From Flammeovirgaceae bacterium (lineage in GTDB: Bacteria; Bacteroidota; Bacteroidia; Cytophagales; Cyclobacteriaceae): 8,170 bases of DNA. Below are positions 1 to 5,342 of the stretch, piece by piece. Below the pieces are notes generated by a model that made no database searches, had not been told where the DNA came from, and worked only from the letters and a program-made list of their open reading frames with translations. The first letter of the stretch is position 1. Each line of letters starts with the position of its first letter. A program made the translations under genes and the position numbers. The stretch spans positions 1 through 8,170 of the forward strand of contig QIDJ01000385.1 of NCBI GenBank assembly GCA_003228395.1. The letters run 5' to 3'.

Positions 1-1
1 T

Positions 2-550
2 TCTGAATCACTTCACAAGCGCTACAATCCCATTATAAGGGGTTTGCGCACGATGGCAAAGCCGGTTATTTGCAGGTTAAATGGTGTGGCAGCCGGGGCA
101 GGATGCTCGCTGGCGCTGGCTTGTGATTACATAATTGCGTCTGAATCAGCCGTATTGATTGAAGTTTTTATAAATATCGGCCTGGTACCCGATTCGGGTT
201 CGTCTTATTTTCTCCCAAGGCTTGTGAGCTATTCCAAAGCTTTTGAACTTGCTACAATGGGTTCAAAACTCACGGCTGAGGAAGCCGAAAAACTGGGGAT
301 AGTAAACAAAGTGGTTCCCCATGAAAAACTGGATGAGGAATTGGCATTGATCCTTGATTTTTATAAGAAAGCCCCGACAAAAGCCATTGGGATGATAAAG
401 AAAATGCTGAATAAGTCTTATACATCCACACTGGAAGAAATGCTTGAGTATGAAGCGTATTGCCAGGAAATAGCCGGCAGAACAGATGACTATAAGGAAG
501 GAGTTAATGCATTTCTGGAGAAAAGAACTGCGAAATTTACAGGTAAATAA
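2..550 (+). CDS. paaG: PaaG-type enoyl-CoA hydratase/isomerase, 5' end missing
   Basis: This is the C-terminal 182 residues of a crotonase-fold protein whose reading frame is open from base 2, so roughly 80 N-terminal residues lie outside the window (PaaG is about 260 aa). Seen directly: the oxyanion-hole segment NGVAAGAGCSLALACD, the GLVPDSGSSYFLPRL segment, and a C-terminal ending GVNAFLEKRTAKFTGK. From memory this ending closely resembles E. coli PaaG, which isomerises ring-1,2-epoxyphenylacetyl-CoA to the oxepin in aerobic phenylacetate breakdown. By my alignment the two catalytic glutamates of true enoyl-CoA hydratases are replaced (by Ser and Phe), while the Asp of the PDSG motif, used by PaaG-type isomerases, is kept. 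This favours isomerase over hydratase. No other paa gene is visible here, so the pathway role is inferred. The next gene follows after 55 bp and could be co-transcribed. Crotonase family: very sure; PaaG itself: fairly sure. Confidence 0.88.
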   Translation, partial: SESLHKRYNPIIRGLRTMAKPVICRLNGVAAGAGCSLALACDYIIASESAVLIEVFINIGLVPDSGSSYFLPRLVSYSKAFELATMGSKLTAEEAEKLGIVNKVVPHEKLDEELALILDFYKKAPTKAIGMIKKMLNKSYTSTLEEMLEYEAYCQEIAGRTDDYKEGVNAFLEKRTAKFTGK

Positions 551-605
551 ATAACAAGCGCATATTTTGAAAAGGGTATTGATTCAATAAAGGAAGAGGC
601 TAATA

Positions 606-2804
606 ATGATGTCCTTCATCACATATATATTCAGGTTCGGTGTTCAATACATTTTTCAATCTGGCATGCTCTTGATCACTTCTCTGATTCTGACAAGCTC
701 CCTTAATGCTCAGAATTCGGAAGCGTATATACTAAAGATCAAAAAATCAATCGATCAGATAAAAGTGGACGGCGTGCTTAATGAAGAATCATGGAAAGTT
801 GCAGATGTAGCAAAGGAATTTTTCCGCGTATTACCTATGGATACCGGATATGCAGAAACAAAAACGGAGGTTATGATGACATATGATGACAAGAACATTT
901 ATATGGCCATAATTTGCTTGGATCCACTTAAAGGAGATCACATTATTGCTTCCCTCCGGCGTGATTTTGAATTTGGGAAAAATGATAATTTTCTGGTTTT
1001 TATAGATCCTTTTCAGGATAAAACCAATGGATTTTCATTTGGTTCTTCGGCAGCCGGCGCACAGTGGGACGGGCTCCAGTCAGATGGGGGGAAAGTTGGC
1101 CTTGAATGGGATAATAAGTGGGAGTCGGAGCTGGTACAGGAAGACGGGAGACATATCCATGAGTTTGCGATCCCCTATAAAACCATTCGTTACAAGAAGG
1201 GGATTGATCGGTGGGGTATCAATTTCAGCAGGCTTGATCTGAGGCAAAATGAGAAGTCGGCCTGGGCACCTGTTCCCAGGCAATTTCCTACCGCTTCGCT
1301 TGCATTTGCCGGAACATTACAATGGGACCAACCTCCGCCTCCGGCAGGCCCCAACATCTCACTGATCCCTTTTGTTTCAGGACGGGCATTTAAACATCAT
1401 GAATCAGGAGGAGAATCTCTGTATGGATTTGATGGCGGACTGGACGCCAAGATAGGAGTCACGTCCTCGCTTAATCTTGATCTCACAGTTAATCCGGATT
1501 TTGCCCAGGTCGAAGTGGACCAGCAGATTATCAATCTGAGCCGGTTCGAACTGTTTTATCCGGAAAAACGACAGTTTTTCCTCGAGAACAGCGACTTGTT
1601 TGCCAGCTTTGGAGATAGAAGTGTCCGGCCTTTTTTTTCGAGGAGGATTGGTCTGGAGAGCCCGATTATTGCGGGCGCACGCCTTAGTGGTAAGATCAAC
1701 AAGGACTGGCGTATAGGTCTCATGGATATAGCCACAAGCCGGGTGGACAGCGCCAGTTTTCCTGCTCAGAACTACCTGGTAGCTGCATTGCAACGCCAGG
1801 TTTTAAGCCGATCCAACCTGGCCTTCTTGTTTGTTGACAGGAACGCAATTGATCTCTATCCGGAGGATACGCTGTCCAATGAATGGAATCGCATTGCCGG
1901 CCTGGATTTCAATCTTTTTACCGACAACAATCTCTGGCAGGGTAAAACATACCTGCATGGCTCAATCACACCCGATAAACAGGATATCGCTCATGCATTG
2001 GAAATTGGATATCGGGGGCAAAATCTGGAAGTTGAATGGGAGCATCGTTATGTAGGTGAGGATTTTGTGGCAAATGTTGGGTTTGTTCCACGTACCGGTT
2101 ACACTCTTCTTAACCCTGATATCGGTTATGCCTGGTATCCTGAATCGACTGTAGTAAACCGGCATGGGCCGTTGATGCGCAACGATTTTATTTTTACTTC
2201 TAACTGGGGTTTTACTGATTACAAAATGACCTTATTGTATCAGCTTTTGCTACTTAATACCGCAAGCTATTCCATTGAATACCAAGAAAACTATGTAAAA
2301 CTGACGGAACCTTTTGACCCCACTAATAGCGGAAAAGATACGCTTGCAGCCGGAACAACGTATCATTTCAGGACCATTGCAGCTACAATCACTTCGGACA
2401 AACGAAATCTTTTTACTTACAATCTAACTGGAAGTTATGGTGGGTTTTTCAACGGTATCCGGAAAAATTTTCAAGCCATTTTGAGCTACCGTATCCAGCC
2501 ATTTGGAAGCGTTTCGATGGATATGGACTATAACCGGCTCACTTTTCCTGTTGAAACAAACAATTCAACATTCTTTATTGTAGGTCCCAAGTTCGATATT
2601 ACTTTCACCGATAAGCTATTTTTAACCACCTGGGTTCAATATAATAATCAGATCAATAATGTGAATATCAATACCCGGCTTCAGTGGCGCTTTGCACCGG
2701 TTTCCGACTTGTTTATTGTCTATACTGATAACTATTATTCCGATACCTTTAATGTCAAGAACAGGGCGCTTGTGGTCAAGCTCAATTATTGGCTTAATCT
2801 TTAG
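606..2804 (+). CDS. Secreted CBM9-like / DUF5916 protein
   Basis: A 732-aa exported protein. The N-terminus has a hydrophobic stretch at about residues 20-33 ending SSLNA-QNS, a plausible signal peptidase I site. Residues about 44-235 resemble a carbohydrate-binding family 9-like beta-sandwich: IDQIKVDGVLNEESWKVA, then MTYDDKNIYMAI and a DNFLVFIDPF segment. Residues about 250-732 match DUF5916, with its hallmark at 296-332 (NPDFAQVEVDQQ, then ELFYPEKRQFFLEN). The rest is rich in alternating aromatic/polar strands and ends in an aromatic-rich strand (VVKLNYWLNL), consistent with an outer-membrane beta-barrel. The family is common in Bacteroidota, often annotated as a carbohydrate-binding or hydrolase-like protein, but I know of no established function. 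A purine-rich AGGAAGAGG at 591-599 sits 6 nt before the ATG, an unusually good Shine-Dalgarno for this phylum, and supports the 606 start (609 is a second ATG). It probably ends its own transcription unit. Confidence 0.9.
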   Translation: MMSFITYIFRFGVQYIFQSGMLLITSLILTSSLNAQNSEAYILKIKKSIDQIKVDGVLNEESWKVADVAKEFFRVLPMDTGYAETKTEVMMTYDDKNIYMAIICLDPLKGDHIIASLRRDFEFGKNDNFLVFIDPFQDKTNGFSFGSSAAGAQWDGLQSDGGKVGLEWDNKWESELVQEDGRHIHEFAIPYKTIRYKKGIDRWGINFSRLDLRQNEKSAWAPVPRQFPTASLAFAGTLQWDQPPPPAGPNISLIPFVSGRAFKHHESGGESLYGFDGGLDAKIGVTSSLNLDLTVNPDFAQVEVDQQIINLSRFELFYPEKRQFFLENSDLFASFGDRSVRPFFSRRIGLESPIIAGARLSGKINKDWRIGLMDIATSRVDSASFPAQNYLVAALQRQVLSRSNLAFLFVDRNAIDLYPEDTLSNEWNRIAGLDFNLFTDNNLWQGKTYLHGSITPDKQDIAHALEIGYRGQNLEVEWEHRYVGEDFVANVGFVPRTGYTLLNPDIGYAWYPESTVVNRHGPLMRNDFIFTSNWGFTDYKMTLLYQLLLLNTASYSIEYQENYVKLTEPFDPTNSGKDTLAAGTTYHFRTIAATITSDKRNLFTYNLTGSYGGFFNGIRKNFQAILSYRIQPFGSVSMDMDYNRLTFPVETNNSTFFIVGPKFDITFTDKLFLTTWVQYNNQINNVNINTRLQWRFAPVSDLFIVYTDNYYSDTFNVKNRALVVKLNYWLNL

Positions 2805-2807
2805 TGA

Positions 2808-2831
2808 GTATAATTATAGTAGTTATTATAC
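2808..2831 (+). terminator. Weak hairpin after the DUF5916 gene
   Basis: The arms GTATAAT (2808-2814) and ATTATAC (2825-2831) are exact 7-bp reverse complements around a 10-nt loop, 4 nt after the stop codon, and TTTT follows at 2833-2836. The stem is almost all A/T, so it is weak for an intrinsic terminator. Its position and trailing T run fit the role, but not strongly. Confidence 0.3.
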
Positions 2832-2883
2832 CTTTTCAACACTTTAGCCCGGTTTGCTAAGCATAGCTGTTAATTAAAGATTT

Positions 2884-2912
2884 ATATCCATAAATATCCA
2901 TAAATATCCATA
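2884..2912. repeat. 10-bp tandem repeat, about 2.9 copies
   Basis: The unit ATATCCATAA occurs at 2884-2893 and 2894-2903, with a third copy at 2904-2912 that diverges in its last base. The copies are otherwise identical. The 10-bp period is close to one helical turn, so the TCC steps face the same side of the DNA. It could be a slippage-prone microsatellite or a protein/bending site. It lies about 160 bp upstream of the promoter at 3081-3112, and I see no further copies in the window. Confidence 0.85.
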
Positions 2913-3068
2913 TTTATTCAAAAATCCATTGTCTAAGAGTTCTGCATTTTGTAAGTGATGAAGGCTGAAGCCAGGGGCAATGCCAGGGGAAAATTTCACA
3001 AATAAGAAAATAACTTGAAGGGTGTCATTTCATATTATACGCCACTTTTCGCGGCATGATTACCCGAT

Positions 3069-3082
3069 ATGATGAAAGTCAT
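3069..3082. promoter_or_regulatory. Crp/FNR-type operator upstream of the aldo/keto reductase
   Basis: The sequence ATGATGAAAGTCAT is an ATGA-N6-TCAT palindrome. TGA-N6-TCA is the core spacing shared by Crp (TGTGA-N6-TCACA) and FNR (TTGAT-N4-ATCAA) sites. It matches the site at 7955-7968 in 12 of 14 positions. Its right half-site runs directly into the ATTG -33 box. The centre (3075.5) lies 29.5 bp upstream of the first base of the -7 box, which corresponds to about -41.5 from the expected transcription start, the class II activator position. The regulator is not in the window. Confidence 0.6.
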
Positions 3083-3112
3083 TGACATTATATCTTCTTA
3101 TTCGTAAAGTTC
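3081..3112 (+). promoter_or_regulatory. Predicted promoter of the aldo/keto reductase-DUF6599 unit
   Basis: An ATTG -33 box (3081-3084), a 20-bp spacer and a TAAAGTTC -7 box (3105-3112) make an imperfect match to the Bacteroidota TTTG / TAnnTTTG promoter. A weak -7 box is typical of activator-dependent promoters. The same bases also read as TTGACA (3082-3087), 17 bp, TAAAGT (3105-3110), a fair sigma-70-like match. Transcription would start near 3117, giving a leader of about 29 nt to the 3146 start or about 41 nt to the 3158 start. Confidence 0.5.
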
Positions 3113-3145
3113 TTACAAAATCTCTGCATCTGTTTTTCACCGTAA

Positions 3146-3159
3146 ATGAATTTTATCAT
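3146..3159. promoter_or_regulatory. Second ATGA-N6-TCAT palindrome, over the start codon
   Basis: ATGAATTTTATCAT differs at one base in 14 from the site at 7923-7936. It begins at the first possible ATG of the aldo/keto reductase and overlaps the second ATG (3158-3160). It would lie about 36 bp downstream of the predicted transcription start, where binding would repress. Its overlap with coding sequence means it may be chance. Confidence 0.3.
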
Positions 3160-4357
3160 GCCTGAAAAAAAGTCATTTGATAGAAGAAGATTTATCAAGT
3201 CATCTTTTGTAGGCGCAACCGGACTGGTTGCCGTAAATGCCGCATGGACTCATGCCGGAAAAATGACCGCTGAAATTGACAAGGAGAAAATTATATACCG
3301 GACGCTGGGTAAAACCGGCCTGAAAGTCCCGATCGTAAGTATGGGCGTTATGAGAGCTGACAATCCCAACCTCGTAAAAGCAGCATTGCAAACCGGGATT
3401 GTGTTTCTGGATACGGCACATGGATATCAAAATGGGAGAAACGAGCAAATGTTGGGCAAACTGTTAAAAGATTATCCCAGGGAATCATATATCCTCGCGA
3501 CAAAGGTGCCGGGTGAAGGTATGAAACGATGGAAAGAGGAGAAGGTTAAACAGGAATTTTTAAAAAAATTTGAGATTAGCCTGGAGCGGTTGCAGTTGGA
3601 TTATGTGGATATTCTTTATCTCCATTCCTCAAAATCAAGGGAACATACACTTTACAAACCATTTCTCGACGCCCTGGCAGAAGTGAAAGGCAAGGGGCAA
3701 GCCAGATTTATTGGCGTTTCTACACACAGTCATGAACCCGAAGTCGTAAATGCGGCGGTTGATAGCGGTTTTTATGACGTTATCCTGACTGCGTACAATT
3801 TCCAGCAAAAGCACATCGATGAATTAAAGGCCGCTATTAAGAAGGCATCAAAAGCAGGTATCGGCGTTGTAGCTATGAAAACAATGGCCGGCGGATTTAT
3901 GGATAAAGAACGCCAGCAGCCGGTAAATGCCAAAGCCGCGCTGAAATGGGCGATGCAAAATGAGCATCTTCATACTTCCATCCCGGGGATGACAAGCTTT
4001 GATCAACTTGAAGACGACTGGTCAGTTATGGAAGACCTGACATTGACCGGGGAAGAAAAAAGGGCCCTTCGGCTATCATCTAACGGGAGGTCACTGTATT
4101 GTAACAATTGCGAAAAATGTCTGCCACAGTGCCCTTACAACCTTCCCATACCGGACTTAATGCGATCCTACATGTATGCATATGGCTACAATAATCTTGA
4201 AAAAAGCTATGATCTGCTGAGCAGAACAAACCTTCCTGCTGATGCTTGCGGGGATTGTACAATATGTGGGGTAAAATGTACCCAGCAGTTCGATGTGGCA
4301 TCGAAAATCAGGGATATCAAGCGGCTGAAGGATGTTCCCCAGGATTTTATAGCCTGA
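3146..4357 (+). CDS. Tat-signal aldo/keto reductase with two C-terminal [4Fe-4S] motifs
   Basis: A 403-aa protein in three parts. Residues 12-35 are a Tat-type signal (DRRRFIKSS, then the hydrophobic GATGLVAVNAAW). Residues about 50-300 are an aldo/keto reductase barrel (YRTLGKTGLKVPIVSMG) with the family's catalytic tetrad visible as D89, Y94, K120 and H160. Residues 319-378 carry two complete cysteine motifs: C319-C322-C325-C329-P and C368-C371-C374-C378, each able to bind one [4Fe-4S] cluster. The family reduces carbonyls with NAD(P)H. The added clusters suggest electron exchange with a ferredoxin, and the Tat signal suggests folding with cofactor before export, where NAD(P)H would be lacking. 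The substrate is unknown. There is no Shine-Dalgarno at either candidate start (3146 or the in-frame ATG at 3158). The shorter form begins MPEKKSFDRRRF and gives a leader like that of the DUF362 gene, so it is a real alternative. It heads a unit with the DUF6599 gene. Confidence 0.93.
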   Translation: MNFIMPEKKSFDRRRFIKSSFVGATGLVAVNAAWTHAGKMTAEIDKEKIIYRTLGKTGLKVPIVSMGVMRADNPNLVKAALQTGIVFLDTAHGYQNGRNEQMLGKLLKDYPRESYILATKVPGEGMKRWKEEKVKQEFLKKFEISLERLQLDYVDILYLHSSKSREHTLYKPFLDALAEVKGKGQARFIGVSTHSHEPEVVNAAVDSGFYDVILTAYNFQQKHIDELKAAIKKASKAGIGVVAMKTMAGGFMDKERQQPVNAKAALKWAMQNEHLHTSIPGMTSFDQLEDDWSVMEDLTLTGEEKRALRLSSNGRSLYCNNCEKCLPQCPYNLPIPDLMRSYMYAYGYNNLEKSYDLLSRTNLPADACGDCTICGVKCTQQFDVASKIRDIKRLKDVPQDFIA

Positions 4358-4385
4358 TATTTACGTGAATGATGAAAGACCCACA

Positions 4386-5258
4386 ATGAAACTATTCAGA
4401 ATACTTCTTTTGATGGGGACACTGATCTGCTTCTCTGGCGGAATCACATTTGGAAGCATTGCCGATGACGACTTCCCATTGATCTCCGGCTACAAAATAG
4501 TGCAGGATTATCCGGATTATACACCTGATGATCTATGGGATTATATCAATGGGGCTGCTGAAACGTACGTAGCCTTTCATTTCCGGGATCTGCAAATTGC
4601 TGAATACCTGAATGACGAGGGAGTACGAATAAAAGTAGAGGTGTACAGGCATCAGTCACCGGAATATGCATATGGAATATATTGCAGCGAAAGATACCCG
4701 GATTATCATTTTGTTGATGTAGGCGCTCAGGGGTATGCTGAACCGGGTCTGGTAAACTTCGTTGCGGGAGTGTATTATGTAAAAGTGGTAACAAATGCTG
4801 AAAATATACAGGAGGAAGAATTGATCCGTATTGCCGGGCAGATATCGGTATGGCTTGTTGACAATCCCGCTTTACCAAAACTACTGACGGTTTTCCCCGC
4901 TGAAGGTAAAATAGCGAAATCTGAATGTTTTATAGCGAACAATTTCCTGGGCCATGAATTTCTAAAAGATGCGTATATCGCAGATTATCAGGTTCAGGAT
5001 GAGAAATTCAGAATTTTTATTTTTTACAGAATGAATACTGATGAATGTATCCGGATAGTGAAAGATTATTTACGGTTTGCTGAACAGGAAGCTGATAACA
5101 TTGCAGACGGGCAATATGCCATTGAAGACCGGTATAATGGAGAAGTCAGACTTGTTCTTGAGGGTAATTTCATCTACGGATTTTTGGGCTGCAACGATGA
5201 ATCAACTATAAATGCATACGCCGGAATGCTGCGGAATAACCTGCGTAAGGTTCAATAA
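4386..5258 (+). CDS. Exported DUF6599 family protein
   Basis: A 290-aa protein of unknown function. The start chosen is the ATG at 4386, which puts a normal signal peptide first (MKLFRILLLMGTLICFSGG). A GTG at 4365 would add seven polar residues in front and leave only 7 bp after the preceding stop. Residues 32-60 carry the motif I recognise as DUF6599: a glycine-led start, then TPDDLWDYINGAAETY (46-61). This is followed by a strand-rich middle with VEVYRHQSPEYAYGIY (84-99) and VNFVAGVYYVKV (123-134). No cofactor motif or catalytic residues are evident. A lone Cys at residue 16 lies in the signal, but I see no clear lipobox. It follows the Fe-S aldo/keto reductase by 28 bp and is almost certainly in its operon, so it probably acts with it outside the cytoplasm. 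The family assignment rests on motif memory. Confidence 0.82.
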   Translation: MKLFRILLLMGTLICFSGGITFGSIADDDFPLISGYKIVQDYPDYTPDDLWDYINGAAETYVAFHFRDLQIAEYLNDEGVRIKVEVYRHQSPEYAYGIYCSERYPDYHFVDVGAQGYAEPGLVNFVAGVYYVKVVTNAENIQEEELIRIAGQISVWLVDNPALPKLLTVFPAEGKIAKSECFIANNFLGHEFLKDAYIADYQVQDEKFRIFIFYRMNTDECIRIVKDYLRFAEQEADNIADGQYAIEDRYNGEVRLVLEGNFIYGFLGCNDESTINAYAGMLRNNLRKVQ

Positions 5259-5321
5259 ATTTTACCGTACATGATTAAGAGGAGTGAGGTTCTGCTTTTA
5301 TATCGCCATCACTAAAATTTA
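5256..5321. terminator. Inverted repeat at the convergent junction, possible bidirectional terminator
   Basis: TAAATTTTA (5256-5264, including the DUF6599 stop codon) and TAAAATTTA (5313-5321) are exact 9-bp reverse complements. Inside them AGTGAGG (5283-5289) pairs with CC-A-TCACT (5306-5313), with a one-base bulge and a 16-nt loop. Two genes converge here with 84 bp between their stops, where a shared terminator is expected. The outer arms are purely A/T and there is no strong T run, so the call is weak. Confidence 0.3.
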
Positions 5322-5342
5322 CGTCCCGGAATCTTGAAAGTA

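Larger units (their letters stand above)
2805..3145. other. 341-bp intergenic region
   Basis: I see no credible gene on either strand. From left to right it holds a weak AT-rich hairpin just after the DUF5916 stop, a 10-bp tandem repeat (2884-2912), an 8-bp direct repeat GCCAGGGG at 2970-2977 and 2982-2989, a loose palindrome TTGA-N6-TCAT (3015-3028), and an exact ATGA-N6-TCAT palindrome with promoter boxes serving the aldo/keto reductase gene (3069-3112). The first half is strongly AT-rich. Confidence 0.7.

Noticed and set aside
578..588. ATTGATTCAAT palindrome upstream of the DUF5916 gene as an FNR-like site
   Set aside because: The half-sites are one base apart instead of six between TGA and TCA, so the spacing is wrong for the family. 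It may be incidental.
606..619. ATGA-N6-TCAT palindrome (ATGATGTCCTTCAT) at the DUF5916 start codon
   Set aside because: The six central bases do not resemble those of the intergenic sites, no -7-like box lies at the matching distance, and the ATG plus a second ATG explains half the motif. Probably chance.
1404..1793. 129-codon minus-strand open frame inside the DUF5916 gene
   Set aside because: The protein has no recognisable motif and the plus-strand frame is a clear family member over the whole stretch.
2970..2989. GCCAGGGG direct repeat with 12-bp period as a possible regulatory array
   Set aside because: There are only two copies, there is no dyad and no promoter is within reach; it is noted under the intergenic region only.
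3015..3028. TTGA-N6-TCAT half-degenerate palindrome upstream of the reductase
   Set aside because: It keeps the TGA-N6-TCA core, but one arm differs, the centre is GC-rich and it lies 54 bp from the good site. Not strong enough to call an operator.
3960..3973. ATGA-N6-TCAT match (ATGAGCATCTTCAT) inside the aldo/keto reductase gene
   Set aside because: It lies deep in coding sequence, has unrelated central bases, and has no promoter next to it.
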